This document shows, one piece after another, positions 7,879 through 18,366 of a stretch of 50,900 bases of DNA. This DNA is from Rhodospirillales bacterium (lineage in GTDB: Bacteria; Pseudomonadota; Alphaproteobacteria; Rhodospirillales; Casp-alpha2). Position numbers and translations under genes: made by a program. The notes beneath the pieces were generated by a model that saw only the letters and a program-made list of their open reading frames with translations, did not search any database and was not told the DNA's origin. The stretch covers positions 1 through 50,900 of the forward strand of contig JAJFII010000072.1 in assembly GCA_021775095.1 (NCBI GenBank), given 5' to 3'. Each line of letters starts with the position of its first letter. The stretch's first letter is position 1.

Positions 7879-10539
7879 TCAGTCTTTGGTTTGGGATCGG
7901 GTTCGATCTGGGGCGGTTTGGGATCGGGTTCGATCTGCGGGAAAACGCAGAAAAACCGATGTTCCAACACCGATCTTACTGGATAGGGAGAGGGTTCCGC
8001 CATGAAGTTCCGTCAGGGTTTTGGTTAGATAAAGCCCCAGACCGGTTCCCTCGTGACTGAATTGAAAACCCTGACGGGCCTGTTCGAAGGGTTTGAGAAC
8101 ACGGGCGACGTCGGGTTCGGCAATACCGATTCCCGTATCCGTAACTTCCCAAACCATGGCCCGTGACGGTTCTATTCGCACGGACAGGGTAATCCGTCCG
8201 TTTTTTGCGGTGAATTTTACGGCGTTGGACAACAAATTCAGAATAATTTGCCGCAATCGAAGTTCATCACCACAAAACAGCGGTAACTTGCGGGGGATTT
8301 TTAGTGTCAAAAATACCCCTGCGGTATCGGCGCGCGAACGGATCATCTTTATCGACGCCGCCATTAACTTGCCAACCTCCACCTCCGTCAAATCCAGATC
8401 TATTTCACCGGCTTCAATTTTTGAAATATCAAGAATATCGCTGATGACATGTAACAGGTGGTTTCCCGCGCCATAAATATCCTTTGAATATTCACTATAG
8501 TTCTCGTGGCCCAGCGGCCCAAAAGTGTTTTCCATCATCAACTCCGAAAACCCAATGATGGCATTCAAAGGGGTGCGTAATTCATGGCTCATATGGGCTA
8601 GAAACTCGCTTTTTGAACGGTTGGCAATTTCAGCGGTTTCCTTCGAGTGGCGCAAGTGTTGCTCGACTGTTTGTCGGTCAGTCTGATCGGTGCCGATGGT
8701 ACCGATTCCGAATACCTGGCCTTCCCGATTGATTAATGGAAATTTGATCCACTCCAGGTACCTCTCGACACCATCTCCGCAGGATTGCCAATCTTCCCGC
8801 CGTAGGATTTTTCTGGTACGGCAGACTTCCTCTTCCTGGATTCCCCGCGACACACTTATCGTCTCCGGATCGGCAAATAATTCTTCGGATGTTTTGCCCA
8901 AAAACTGATCCTCACCGAGGGCGCGCCAATTCTGGAGCTGCCGGTTGGCCAAGATGTAACGGCCATCAACATCCTTGACGTTGACTGCGATCGGCAAATT
9001 ATCAAGGACTGTCGTGTAGAGTTCCGTTTTTTGTTCCAATTCCTCCTTGGCACGGAAATGGTCAGAGATATCCGAAATGAATCCGCTGACGCCAATGACG
9101 TCGCCTGAACTGTCAATGACAGGAAATCGAATGGCCATAACCGTGCGCGTGACCCCGTCGGGGAATAAGGTTCGGGATTCAATATTGCTGCTTTTGCGTT
9201 CTTCGAGGGCCAGCCGGTCCTGCTCAGCAATTTGCGCCCCGACCTCCGGCGGAAAAAGATCGTAGATGGTTGCGCCAATTATATCTTCGTCTTTAACGTT
9301 TTGCCATTCGCGGTAGGTCTCGTTGACATATAACATCCTGGCCTGGCGATCTTTTAAAAAAACGGCAGACGGAGAATTTTCCAGAAAGGCCCTTAAATAA
9401 GCTTCACTCGCCCTGCGGGCCTCCTCGGTTTTCTTTTGTTCTGATATGTCCGTCGAAATGAGCAGGATACTGCCATCTTCCGTGGTCTGAACCTGTATCA
9501 GCTCCCACGCCTGATGATGCTGCAATTCAATGAGCAGGTCCGGGGCCCGGTCCGCGTCCAGATGTGTTTTTAACCAGGCGTCTGGATCCGATATGGCACC
9601 GGAGGTGCCATCCTCGATGTGAAACCGCAAGGCCTCGCCATAGGTGATTCCGTGTACGGGCATGTCCTTGTCGCGCAGCAGTTGACGATACATTTCATTG
9701 GAAAATATCAGTCGACGGGAACTGTCAAAAAGCGCAATTGCCGACGAAACGCGGTTGAGTGCGTCAATTAACTGGGATTGGGACCTGCGCAGAATATGGG
9801 TTTCGGCCATATTGTATGCAATCCCCCGATAGCCGGCAAAATCACCATTGGCGTCGTAAAAGGGGACGCCACTGGTGGAAATGTATGTCGACGTCCCATC
9901 GGGATTTGCCCGATTATAGGTGAAATCTCGAAACGGGCGTCGGGCATCCAAGTCTTTCTGATGGGGGAGGTATTCAGACGAGTCGGTGTCCCACACAATG
10001 AATTCGTCTCGCGTATTACCCATATAAAAATCGGTTGCCACATTGTCGATGTGGGCAATATTATGGGAGATGGGTCGAAATTTTAAATCCGGACCGGTTT
10101 CCCAAAATCGACCAGCCGATGATTGCTCATAATCCTTAAGTCGTGCTTCACATTCATGATATTTTTCCAGAAGTTGGTCCGGTTCCTCGCGCTTTCTGAT
10201 TGTCAGGCAGGTGGCGGATTTGCCCTCCCATTCAATGGGAAAACCATGGACCCATACACCGATGTCTGTTCCATCCTTCCTGTGGCCGGTGATCGGATGC
10301 CCGTCCGGCGGGCCTTGCGGCGAGCGGTCGGTTGCTTTCAGCCAATGGATGGATTTCCGGTCACCCGGCACCGACAGATCAAAGACCGATCCCAGATTTT
10401 GTAGTTGCGAGGCTTTGCTGTATCCAAAAAGGTCTATACAGGTTGGGTTGGCATAAAGAATACAACAATCGGCATGGACGAGAACGCCAAAATCGGCATT
10501 TTCAACAATTTGGCGGTGCGCGGTGTTATCCGCAGTCAT
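7879..10539 (-). CDS. Multi-PAS sensor histidine kinase
   Basis: An 886-residue soluble histidine kinase. No membrane segment is visible. About five PAS-like domains run from residue 8 to 620 (roughly 8-115, 140-250, 255-370, 380-495, 505-620), followed by a HisKA domain with the phospho-accepting His652 in [16 protein letters not shown] and an ATPase domain (N-box around Asn772, DTGIG at 801-805, HEGTGLGL at 829-836). There is no receiver domain, so a separate response regulator must exist, but none is adjacent. It is divergent from the second kinase gene at 10811. The last 20 residues contain an exact DRTRSQT duplication caused by a 27-bp tandem repeat. Confidence 0.9.
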   Translation of the reverse strand: MTADNTAHRQIVENADFGVLVHADCCILYANPTCIDLFGYSKASQLQNLGSVFDLSVPGDRKSIHWLKATDRSPQGPPDGHPITGHRKDGTDIGVWVHGFPIEWEGKSATCLTIRKREEPDQLLEKYHECEARLKDYEQSSAGRFWETGPDLKFRPISHNIAHIDNVATDFYMGNTRDEFIVWDTDSSEYLPHQKDLDARRPFRDFTYNRANPDGTSTYISTSGVPFYDANGDFAGYRGIAYNMAETHILRRSQSQLIDALNRVSSAIALFDSSRRLIFSNEMYRQLLRDKDMPVHGITYGEALRFHIEDGTSGAISDPDAWLKTHLDADRAPDLLIELQHHQAWELIQVQTTEDGSILLISTDISEQKKTEEARRASEAYLRAFLENSPSAVFLKDRQARMLYVNETYREWQNVKDEDIIGATIYDLFPPEVGAQIAEQDRLALEERKSSNIESRTLFPDGVTRTVMAIRFPVIDSSGDVIGVSGFISDISDHFRAKEELEQKTELYTTVLDNLPIAVNVKDVDGRYILANRQLQNWRALGEDQFLGKTSEELFADPETISVSRGIQEEEVCRTRKILRREDWQSCGDGVERYLEWIKFPLINREGQVFGIGTIGTDQTDRQTVEQHLRHSKETAEIANRSKSEFLAHMSHELRTPLNAIIGFSELMMENTFGPLGHENYSEYSKDIYGAGNHLLHVISDILDISKIEAGEIDLDLTEVEVGKLMAASIKMIRSRADTAGVFLTLKIPRKLPLFCGDELRLRQIILNLLSNAVKFTAKNGRITLSVRIEPSRAMVWEVTDTGIGIAEPDVARVLKPFEQARQGFQFSHEGTGLGLYLTKTLTELHGGTLSLSSKIGVGTSVFLRFPADRTRSQTAPDRTRSQTKD
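7888..7937. repeat. 27-bp tandem duplication at the 3' end of the kinase gene
   Basis: The 23 bases at 7888-7910 recur exactly at 7915-7937 (period 27 bases, nine codons). The repeat keeps the reading frame and only lengthens the disordered C-terminus, giving two DRTRSQT units. It looks like recent slippage or duplication. Confidence 0.85.
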
Positions 10540-10810
10540 TGTTTTGCCGGTCCCCTATGAATACTTATAATTGATTTGATTTTAAGAAGTTTCACCAATT
10601 AACTATATTGACTATTCGATTTTCTGACCGTTCTCAGGTTCTTGTGACTATTATAATATTCACCTCGTCGTGCTTTTATCAATAGATTTTCGCCTTTTGT
10701 GCGATTTTTCAAAAATTGTGCACAATCCTCTTTCGACTTGTGTTCCGATCAAGCTATTATACCCTACGGCAAACTTCGAATAGAGAGAGTAACGTGAAGT
10801 GGCAATTTAG
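10540..10810. other. AT-rich divergent control region between two kinase genes
   Basis: This 271-base spacer separates the start codons of the two PAS kinases. It is clearly richer in A and T than the neighbouring genes, and no ORF is seen. It must carry both promoters; a possible one for the rightward gene is listed separately. Confidence 0.6.
10732..10760 (+). promoter_or_regulatory. Putative promoter of the membrane kinase gene
   Basis: TTCGAC (10732-10737), 17 bases, then TATTAT (10755-10760), about 50 bases before the start codon. The -10 box is good, the -35 box poor. Confidence 0.3.
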
Positions 10811-12712
10811 ATGATCCAAAAATGGCCGAACCTTGCCCAAATACCGCTCATAGAACGCATTGCTTTTCGCCAGGCCATGTGGGCTGTCGCAGCGGCATTT
10901 CTACTTGGAGTTCTGTTTGCAGCCGTGCAGATATATCTCGACTACAAAAGTTTAAAACTCACACAGAATGATGAAGTCCTGCAAATCGTCAACACCATGA
11001 AGGGCCCGGCGGCGGTGGCGGCATTTGAATATGACGACACCCTGGCCCGTCAGGTTGCGGATGGCCTTTTCGAGTACCGCCCCATCTTACGGGTGCGCCT
11101 GGTTGACGAAACCCTTGCGACACTGGTTGATCGACGTCGGCAACGGCCGACTGACACATACGAATGGCTTACGGATTGGTTATTTGGCGACGACATCTCT
11201 CATTCAATTCGCCTGACCAGCGAGCAGGTGCCGAACCAGATTGTCGGTGAATTGAGTGTCGTCGTTGACCCGTCAATAACCGCATCGGCTTTTTATGACC
11301 GGGCATTGATCATCATGACGGTCGGCGTTTTGCGGAATATTCTGTTGGCCTTTTTATTGGTAGTTCTGTGTTATTACCTGCTGACCAAACCATTGCTTCA
11401 ATTCATACATGGTATGGGTCTTATTGACCCCGACCGACCTGGCAGTGCCCGTCTTTCCGTCTACAGTGGCCGACGAAACGATGAGTTACAGCTGTTAGCC
11501 GACCAAGCCAATCAGTTGTTGGGTTCTATTGGCCGGCGCATGGAGGAACGACGCGGCGCAGAGGATGACCTGAAACAGAAAAATACAATCATTGAAGCAA
11601 CCCTGCAAAGCATGGATGAAGGGATTGTAATGGTTGACAGCAATAAGATTGTTGTCGGTTATAATCAGCGGTTCCTTGAATTACATAACTATCCCCGACG
11701 GCAGTTGCCGGAAGGCACACCGCTCATTGAATTTGTCCGTTACAGCGCACAGCATGGCGATTTTGGCGACGGCCCCATTGAAGCCTTTGTCGAGCAACGG
11801 ATGGCCTTACTCGAACGCAACAAGGCTTTGACTTTTGAGCAAATCAGGCCCAATGGTCTGGCCATGGAAGTTCGTGGCAATCCGACCAAGGGTGGCGGAT
11901 ATGTGATGACATTTACCGACATTACATCACGCAAAAAAGCCGAACAGGAAATTTTAAAAGCCAAGGATCAGGCGGAGATCGCCAACCGGGCGAAAACAGA
12001 ATTTTTAGCCAATATGAGCCATGAATTACGGACACCGCTAAATGGTATCATTGGGTTTTCAGAAATTATCGGTGCGGAAATGTTGGGGCGAATCGAAAAT
12101 CAACGCTATATCGAATATGCCAACGATATTGAGCGCGCCGGGTTGCATCTTCTGGACGTCATTAACAGCATTCTCGATGTGGCAAAAATCGAAGCCGGTA
12201 AGGTTGATTTGCTCGAAGAAAGTTTTGATTTAACCCAGATTGCCCGACTTTGCGTGGGCCTCATAAAACCCCAAACCGACGCCAAGGGAATAACCCTGGC
12301 CTCTGAACTCCCGTCGAACCTGCCCAACATTTTCGCCGACCAAACGCAGATCAAACAAATTCTTATTAACCTGTTGTCAAATGCGACCAAATTTACGCCG
12401 GAAAACGGCAGCATTACGCTGCGGGCCGGACTTGTCGAGGCGGGCAAACAAATTTTTATCGAAGTCCAGGATTCCGGCATCGGCATCGCCGATAATGAAA
12501 TTGATAAGGTGATGAATCCGTTTTATCAAATAGACGACGTTTTCACCCGCAGCCATGAGGGCAGTGGTCTTGGGTTGGCGCTGGTCAAATCGATGACGGA
12601 ACTGCACAAAGGAGAGCTTGTCGTCAACAGTAAAAAAGGCAAAGGAACCACCGTCCGAATTACGTTTCCCAAGAGCCGGACCTTTGCCAGAACTTCAGAA
12701 TATGGCGACTGA
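10811..12712 (+). CDS. Membrane-bound PAS sensor histidine kinase
   Basis: A 633-residue histidine kinase. Two membrane helices (about 22-45 and 166-192) flank a periplasmic sensor of roughly 120 residues. After the second helix come a HAMP-like linker, a PAS domain (about 258-372, [22 protein letters not shown]), HisKA with His404 in [17 protein letters not shown], and the ATPase domain with [18 protein letters not shown] and [12 protein letters not shown]. An in-frame TAG directly before ATG 10811 fixes the longest possible start. The kinase core is close to that of the divergent neighbour, so the pair may be a local duplication with different sensors. No response regulator is linked. Confidence 0.9.
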   Translation: MIQKWPNLAQIPLIERIAFRQAMWAVAAAFLLGVLFAAVQIYLDYKSLKLTQNDEVLQIVNTMKGPAAVAAFEYDDTLARQVADGLFEYRPILRVRLVDETLATLVDRRRQRPTDTYEWLTDWLFGDDISHSIRLTSEQVPNQIVGELSVVVDPSITASAFYDRALIIMTVGVLRNILLAFLLVVLCYYLLTKPLLQFIHGMGLIDPDRPGSARLSVYSGRRNDELQLLADQANQLLGSIGRRMEERRGAEDDLKQKNTIIEATLQSMDEGIVMVDSNKIVVGYNQRFLELHNYPRRQLPEGTPLIEFVRYSAQHGDFGDGPIEAFVEQRMALLERNKALTFEQIRPNGLAMEVRGNPTKGGGYVMTFTDITSRKKAEQEILKAKDQAEIANRAKTEFLANMSHELRTPLNGIIGFSEIIGAEMLGRIENQRYIEYANDIERAGLHLLDVINSILDVAKIEAGKVDLLEESFDLTQIARLCVGLIKPQTDAKGITLASELPSNLPNIFADQTQIKQILINLLSNATKFTPENGSITLRAGLVEAGKQIFIEVQDSGIGIADNEIDKVMNPFYQIDDVFTRSHEGSGLGLALVKSMTELHKGELVVNSKKGKGTTVRITFPKSRTFARTSEYGD

Positions 12713-12720
12713 ACCAATTC

Positions 12721-12956
12721 CGCGGTATTTCCGGGCCAATGGAACGCACTCTGTCTCTGCCGTTTATTTCGTGGCAAGGCGGTGTATGCAGTAAGGTGCG
12801 CAACGCTGTCACGCACTATAAAGTACAGGGCCTTGGGTGGGGTAGCGGCCCGTCGGTGGTGTTACATTCCTTACCCGATGGTCGCCATCGCGCGCGCCTA
12901 ATCGAACCAACCGATCTCCCCCATCTAAATGTGTCATCTTATCCCGAAAGTGCTGC
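12721..12956 (+). mobile_element. Repeat family 1, copy A (MITE-like, non-coding)
   Basis: About 235 bases, aligned end to end with the reverse complement of copy B at 18762-18996. The best-kept core is 12825-12895, which is close to nine-tenths identical. Its inner hairpin, CGATGG...CCATCG, differs from CGATGC...GCATCG of copies B and D by a compensated base pair. The ends are more worn than in copy B. It fills the gap between the kinase and purC 3' ends and contains no credible ORF. Confidence 0.7.
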
Positions 12957-12980
12957 CGTTTGGGTGTCCGGCGCGACCGT

Positions 12981-13967
12981 CTAAAAATAATCGGGTAACG
13001 CGGTCGCCAGGTTTCCCTGGATGCGTGATCGCACAGACTGACTGACGTCGGGTTTTTGAAAACGTTTTCCGGTAACCTGCTCGTATAATCGAATGTATTT
13101 TTCACTAAATTCAATGAGAGTATCGGCGGGAATTTCGGGTATGGGATCCTTATAGGGGTCGCACCGTCCGGAGATCCACAAACGAAGAAATTCCTTGTCC
13201 AGGCTTTCCGGTTCCTGTCCCTGCGCCAGTCGGTCATCGTAGGACGAAGCGATCCAGAAGCGACTGGAATCCGGTGTATGGATTTCATCGGCAATTGTGA
13301 TTATGCCGTTCTCGTCAAGCCCAAATTCATATTTGGTATCAACAAGTATCAAGCCGTTTTCGGCGGCGATTTGCCGTCCCCGGGCAAACAGCGCAAGAGA
13401 TTTTTCCGAGACGTCCTGCCACTGCTCATGGGTCAGAACATTTTGTTGTAAAATCTGTTCGGCAGTTATCGGCGCATCATGTTCACCTTGTGCAGCTTTT
13501 GTCGTCGGCGTAATTATGGTTTTTGGCAGTTTTTGGTTTTTGACCAGGCCCTCAGGAAATCGGTGGCCATAAAGCACGCGTTCGCCCCGCTGGTACATGG
13601 GCCAAATAGAGGTTTCCGTAGAACCGGTCATATAATCGCGGACAACCATTTCGATCGGTAACATATCGAGGTCCTTGCCAATGACGACATTGGGATCGGG
13701 GACATCGAGAATATGATTGGGACAAATGTCGGCGGTCGCCTCAAACCAGAACTGGGCGACCTGATTGAGTACCTGACCTTTGTAGGGCACGGCGGATAGA
13801 ACCTGATCGAAGGCCGATTGTCGGTCACTCGATATCATCACGCGGCGTCCGTCCTCCAGGCTATAGGAATCGCGCACTTTACCCTGCTCGTGATTGGGAA
13901 GTTGCGGGAACGAGGCATCGCGCAGACAGTTATCGATGATGTGTTGGATTTGGGCTGAAGTGTTCAT
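12981..13967 (-). CDS. purC: SAICAR synthetase (purine synthesis)
   Basis: A 328-residue phosphoribosylaminoimidazole-succinocarboxamide synthase, the step of IMP synthesis that adds aspartate to CAIR using ATP. It is the longer, yeast Ade1-like form found in many alphaproteobacteria, recognisable by GKVRDSY near residue 30, SDRQSAFDQVL, the RDYMTGST segment, LVDTKYEFGLDENG and EIHTPDSSRFW. It lies alone, 87 bases downstream of an EamA exporter gene on the same strand, and shows nothing degraded. Confidence 0.95.
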   Translation of the reverse strand: MNTSAQIQHIIDNCLRDASFPQLPNHEQGKVRDSYSLEDGRRVMISSDRQSAFDQVLSAVPYKGQVLNQVAQFWFEATADICPNHILDVPDPNVVIGKDLDMLPIEMVVRDYMTGSTETSIWPMYQRGERVLYGHRFPEGLVKNQKLPKTIITPTTKAAQGEHDAPITAEQILQQNVLTHEQWQDVSEKSLALFARGRQIAAENGLILVDTKYEFGLDENGIITIADEIHTPDSSRFWIASSYDDRLAQGQEPESLDKEFLRLWISGRCDPYKDPIPEIPADTLIEFSEKYIRLYEQVTGKRFQKPDVSQSVRSRIQGNLATALPDYF

Positions 13968-14054
13968 GGTCGGTGGTGTTCTCCAATGGGGAGGTTTCTG
14001 AGGTCCCTCTATTGCCCATTTCTAACCGTTTCGAAGGTCAAAAACCACCCCCCT

Positions 14055-14966
14055 TTAGGCGTAAATGAGGAGGATCAGAATGCCGCCGCAGACCAGGAAA
14101 ATTCCAGTTATTTCTTTGCCGTTGGGTTTCTCCTTAAACAGCACAACCGATACGGCGAAGGTAAATATCAATTCAATCTGACCGAGGGCGCGCACATAGG
14201 CGGCGTTCTGAATTGTCATCGCCGTGAACCAGCCGGCCGAAGCCGCCATCCCGGAAAGACCGACCCAGACGCTGATCCGCCATGACTTAAACACTCGAAC
14301 CAATTCGTCGGGATCTTTGATCAACAGATACAGGGTCATTACCAGAGTTTGAAAAACCGTTACACAGGCCAGGGTGAAAGCCGCCTGCATCAGGAAACCC
14401 TCGCCGCCCAAGGACAGGGAAGCCGCCCGATAGCTCACGGCCGATATGCCGAAACAGGCACCGGACGCGAGGCCTATCAGCGCCGGTTTTCCGGTCCACG
14501 ATGTCAAAACCGTGCGTAAGGTCATGGAGCCTTCGCGGGCAACTGACAAGGCAACAACACCGACGAGGCTGATCAAGATGGCAAGGATCGCACCCCAACT
14601 CAGGGGGTCGCTCAACACCACCGCACCAAATATCGCCGCCTGGACGGTTTCAGTTTTGGAAAAAGTTGTTCCCACGGCAAAATTGCGAAAGGCAAACAGA
14701 TAAACCAACAGGGCGGTCGCGGCGATTTGTGTCAATCCGCCGGTCATCATATAGGCGGCAAATATCAAACTGGGAGTCGGCCACTGGAAGCCGCTTTGGT
14801 TATGTAACAGAAAAGCATAAAGCGCGGCAAAGGGGACGGCATAAATAAACCGCGTCATGGTTGCTCCGGATGTGCCCATCTGGCCTTTTAGATGTTTTTG
14901 CAGGGCCGACCGGACGTTTTGAAAAAACGCGGCGGCTATTGTTATCGGAATCCAAAGCTCTAACAT
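14055..14966 (-). CDS. EamA/DMT-superfamily membrane transporter
   Basis: A 303-residue inner-membrane protein with about ten hydrophobic helices arranged as two five-helix EamA repeats, the pattern of drug/metabolite transporters. A short basic loop (NVRSALQKHLKGQMG) follows the first helix. Substrates in this superfamily range over amino acids, nucleosides and small metabolites and cannot be told from sequence. It is divergent from the deacetylase gene at 15088 (121-base spacer) and upstream of purC on the same strand, which makes export of a purine-related metabolite possible but unproven. Confidence 0.85.
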   Translation of the reverse strand: MLELWIPITIAAAFFQNVRSALQKHLKGQMGTSGATMTRFIYAVPFAALYAFLLHNQSGFQWPTPSLIFAAYMMTGGLTQIAATALLVYLFAFRNFAVGTTFSKTETVQAAIFGAVVLSDPLSWGAILAILISLVGVVALSVAREGSMTLRTVLTSWTGKPALIGLASGACFGISAVSYRAASLSLGGEGFLMQAAFTLACVTVFQTLVMTLYLLIKDPDELVRVFKSWRISVWVGLSGMAASAGWFTAMTIQNAAYVRALGQIELIFTFAVSVVLFKEKPNGKEITGIFLVCGGILILLIYA

Positions 14967-15087
14967 GCAGGGTACCTCAAAAGAAAGTCGAACGACGGCA
15001 ATGAAAATAGCAGCGGAAAAAATCTTTGAAAGCCGATAGATCAGGTTACCGAAGAATAAAAACCTACAGGAGCCGGAGATAAAGATT

Positions 15088-16218
15088 ATGGCGGGCCCGA
15101 TTTTTATTGGCCACGAAATTTATCGCGCTTCGACCTATGGCCCGGGTCACCCGCTGGCAATTCCCCGCGTTTCACTGGCCACGGATTTGGCCCGAGCCCT
15201 GGGCTGGTTGACGGCGGATAATTATCGGCAAAGCCCGCAGGCAACCCTCCAGGAGCTTGCCGACTTTCACGACATGGACTATTTGCGTGCCTTGGCCGCC
15301 GCCGAACAGACGATACCGCCGCCAGAGATTCAACATCGGTTCTCGCTTGGCGTCGACGGTAATCCCCTGTTCGCGGAAATGTATCGCCGTCCGGCCACGG
15401 CCTGCGGCGGCGGGCTGCTGGCGGCTGAGCTGTTGCGCACGGATCAGACCCGGGTTGTTTATAACATCGCCGGCGGCCAGCACCACGGGATGGCCGACCG
15501 GGCCAGCGGATTTTGTTACCTGAACGAACCGGTTTTAACCCTGCGGAGGTTACTGACCAGCGGTGCCCGGCGGATTTTTTATTTGGATATCGACGCTCAT
15601 TTTGGCGATGGCGTACAAACGGCCTTTCACGATGACCCGCGGGTTTTTACCCTGTCGATGCATGAACAGGCGCGATGGCCACAAAACCGCGACGCCAAAC
15701 CGGGTAGCCCGGGTACCGTCGGTGACCGGGCCGGTGGCGCGGCCCTTAATCTGCCGCTGCCGAAAGCCCTGAATGACTGCGAATTCGCCTATCTCATGGA
15801 TCATGTTGTGCTGCCGACGATCAGCCAATTCAATCCGGACGTGGTGTATCTGCAATGCGGCTGCGACGCCCTTGCCGACGACCCGCAAAGCAAATTGATG
15901 TTGTCCAATCAGGCGCTATGGTCGGCCGTCAGGAAGGTGAAAAAAGCAGCACACCGGTTGATCGTCTCCGGAGGTGGTGGTTACAATCCCTATGCGGTTG
16001 GCCGATGTTGGGCGGGGGTCTGGGCAATCCTCAATGGTTTTGATATTCCCCGTGAATTGCCGCCGGCGGCCCGCTACCTGTTAAGCGCAATTCGCTGGCA
16101 TCACCGCCGGGGCCGACAACCAAAACCCGACTGGCTGACCACATTGGGCGATCGGCCAAACAGCGGTGCCATCCGTGATGACATCTATGTCCTCGCCGAT
16201 TTATCCCTGGGCAACTGA
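15088..16218 (+). CDS. Histone deacetylase-family (AcuC-like) deacetylase
   Basis: A 376-residue zinc hydrolase of the arginase/deacetylase fold. The active-site pair His132-His133 is in GGQHHGMADRASGFCYLN, the zinc ligands are Asp169 and His171 (LDIDAHFGDG) and Asp260 (QCGCDALADDP), and the transition-state Tyr299 is in SGGGGYNPY. All catalytic residues are kept; the usual HHG after the second ligand is HFG. Bacterial members deacetylate acetyl-CoA synthetase, polyamines or other small amides. AGGAG precedes the ATG. The oligopeptidase gene follows by 63 bases and is probably cotranscribed. The window contains a second, distinct deacetylase at 40650. Confidence 0.85.
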   Translation: MAGPIFIGHEIYRASTYGPGHPLAIPRVSLATDLARALGWLTADNYRQSPQATLQELADFHDMDYLRALAAAEQTIPPPEIQHRFSLGVDGNPLFAEMYRRPATACGGGLLAAELLRTDQTRVVYNIAGGQHHGMADRASGFCYLNEPVLTLRRLLTSGARRIFYLDIDAHFGDGVQTAFHDDPRVFTLSMHEQARWPQNRDAKPGSPGTVGDRAGGAALNLPLPKALNDCEFAYLMDHVVLPTISQFNPDVVYLQCGCDALADDPQSKLMLSNQALWSAVRKVKKAAHRLIVSGGGGYNPYAVGRCWAGVWAILNGFDIPRELPPAARYLLSAIRWHHRRGRQPKPDWLTTLGDRPNSGAIRDDIYVLADLSLGN

Positions 16219-16281
16219 GTTTGGGGTTTATTGGGCCGACCGGTCTGATTATCTTTAGATCCCCAAGTAGGAGTTGACCCG

Positions 16282-18366
16282 ATGCCTGATCCCAACCGGC
16301 CCGCAGCAAACAAACGACCAACAATGCTAATCCGGCACGGGGTAACCCTGACCGACCCCTATGCCTGGCTGAAGGACAAAAACTGGCAACAGGTGATGCA
16401 GGATCCGACCGTACTGGACGCGGCCATTCGGCAATATCTGGAGGAAGAAAACGCCTACGCGGACCATCAGCTCAAACCTTTAAAAGACTTAACAACAAGT
16501 CTTTTTGAGGAAATGAAAGGGCGCATCAAAGACGACGACAGTTCGGTGCCCGCCGCCGACGGCGTTTTCCGATATTACCGCCGTTATGTGGCCGATGGTC
16601 AGCACCCCCACCACTGTCGCGAATGCCAGGGCAGGGACGGGTTTGAAACGCTGCTGGATGGCGATCACGAAGCCAGAGACGAGAAGTATTTTAAGTTGGC
16701 AGGGGTCAGCCACAGCACAGACCATAAATTATTGGCCTACGGTGTTGATGTTAATGGATCCGAGATATTTACCATTAAAATAAGAAATTTAGCATCCGGT
16801 GAGGATCACGCCGAATCCTTGTCCGGTGCCCATGGGGCCTTGCAATGGGGCAATGATAACCAAACCCTTTATTATACCATTCTCGACGAAAACCACCGTC
16901 CCTGTGCGGTAATGCGGCACCGCCTGGGGCAGACCCAGGACCAGGACCAGGAAATCTACCGGGAGCCGGATCCGGGTTTTTTCGTATCCATCGACAAAAC
17001 CGAAAGCCGCAAGTTCATTCTGATTCAGGCCCACGACCACCAGACTTCCGAAGTGTTCCTGATTGACGCCGATGATCCTCATGCGGTGCCCGTGGTTGTC
17101 GCCCCACGAACAACCGAGCATGAATATGAGGTCTCCCACCATTCGGAACAGTTGATGATTTTAACCAATTGTCACGGGGCCGAGGACTTTAAAATCATGA
17201 CCACGCCTGTGGACCAACCGGGCCCCGAAAATTGGCTCGAAAATGTCGGTCATGAAGCCGGGCGGTTGATTTTGGCTGTGCAGGTTTTTGCTGATTATTG
17301 GGTACGTATGGAGCGCCTCAAGGGTTTGCCGCAGATTGTCATTACGGAATTTTCAAGCGGTGACGCCCATATCATTTCATTTGCCGAAGAAGCCTACAGC
17401 CTTGGCCTTTCGCGGGGCTATGAATTTGCTACGCAAACCCTTCGGTTTACCTATTCCTCCATGACCACGCCGGAGCGGACCTTTGATTATCACATGGGCC
17501 AACGATCACGGGTTTTGCGCAAAGAACAAGAGGTGCCGTCGGGCCACGATGCCGATGCCTACATAACAAAACGACTGACCGCCAGGGCCCACGATGGTGC
17601 CGAAATACCGATTTCCCTGTTGTATGCAAAGGCGACGCCGATCGACGGCTCGGCACCCTTGTTGCTGTATGGATATGGCTCCTACGGCCACGCCATACCA
17701 GCGGCGTTTTCGACGGCCCGATTAAGCCTGGTAGATCGAGGATTTGTCTACGCCATCGCCCACATCCGCGGCGGCATGGAAAAGGGGTCGGTCTGGTATA
17801 AATCCGGAAAACGCGAGCATAAAAAAAATACCTTTAACGATTTCATTCGTGTTGCCGGCCATTTGATTGAAACCGGATATACCTCAAAGGGCAAAATCGC
17901 CGCCCATGGCGGGTCCGCAGGGGGTATGTTGATGGGCGTGGTGATCAATTGGGCCCCGCGCCTGTTCGGTGCCGCTGTCGCCGAAGTCCCGTTCGTCGAT
18001 GTCCTGACGACGATGAGTGATAAATCACTGCCGTTAACGCCGCCGGAATGGCCCGAATGGGGAAACCCCCTGGAAGATAAGCAGGCGTTTAGTTATATTA
18101 GGTCCTATTCACCCTATGACAATGTGCGGGCGCAAAACTATCCGGCGTTGTTTGTCACCGCTGGCCTGACCGACCCCCGTGTGACCTATTGGGAGCCGGC
18201 AAAATGGGTGGCTAGGTTACGGGCCCTGAAAACCGACGATAATCTGTTGGTATTAAAAACCAACATGGACGCCGGCCACGGTGGGGCCGCCGGGCGTTTT
18301 GACCGTTTGCGCGAAACCGCCGCCGCTTATGCCTTTGTCATCGACCAATGCGGCCGCCCTATCTAA
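16282..18366 (+). CDS. ptrB: Oligopeptidase B (S9 family serine peptidase)
   Basis: A 694-residue cytosolic serine oligopeptidase that cuts short peptides after basic residues. A beta-propeller gate (about 70-410) precedes the alpha/beta-hydrolase domain. The catalytic triad is Ser545 in HGGSAGGMLMG, Asp631 in AGLTDPRVTYWEPAKW and His666 in DAGHGGAAGR; these neighbourhoods match E. coli oligopeptidase B closely. The usual GRSAGG is GGSAGG here. The substrate-binding region EWPEWGNP is kept. Located 63 bases after the AcuC-like gene with TAGGAG before the start. The stop codon lies in the loop of a perfect 12-bp GC-rich hairpin. Confidence 0.92.
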   Translation: MPDPNRPAANKRPTMLIRHGVTLTDPYAWLKDKNWQQVMQDPTVLDAAIRQYLEEENAYADHQLKPLKDLTTSLFEEMKGRIKDDDSSVPAADGVFRYYRRYVADGQHPHHCRECQGRDGFETLLDGDHEARDEKYFKLAGVSHSTDHKLLAYGVDVNGSEIFTIKIRNLASGEDHAESLSGAHGALQWGNDNQTLYYTILDENHRPCAVMRHRLGQTQDQDQEIYREPDPGFFVSIDKTESRKFILIQAHDHQTSEVFLIDADDPHAVPVVVAPRTTEHEYEVSHHSEQLMILTNCHGAEDFKIMTTPVDQPGPENWLENVGHEAGRLILAVQVFADYWVRMERLKGLPQIVITEFSSGDAHIISFAEEAYSLGLSRGYEFATQTLRFTYSSMTTPERTFDYHMGQRSRVLRKEQEVPSGHDADAYITKRLTARAHDGAEIPISLLYAKATPIDGSAPLLLYGYGSYGHAIPAAFSTARLSLVDRGFVYAIAHIRGGMEKGSVWYKSGKREHKKNTFNDFIRVAGHLIETGYTSKGKIAAHGGSAGGMLMGVVINWAPRLFGAAVAEVPFVDVLTTMSDKSLPLTPPEWPEWGNPLEDKQAFSYIRSYSPYDNVRAQNYPALFVTAGLTDPRVTYWEPAKWVARLRALKTDDNLLVLKTNMDAGHGGAAGRFDRLRETAAAYAFVIDQCGRPI

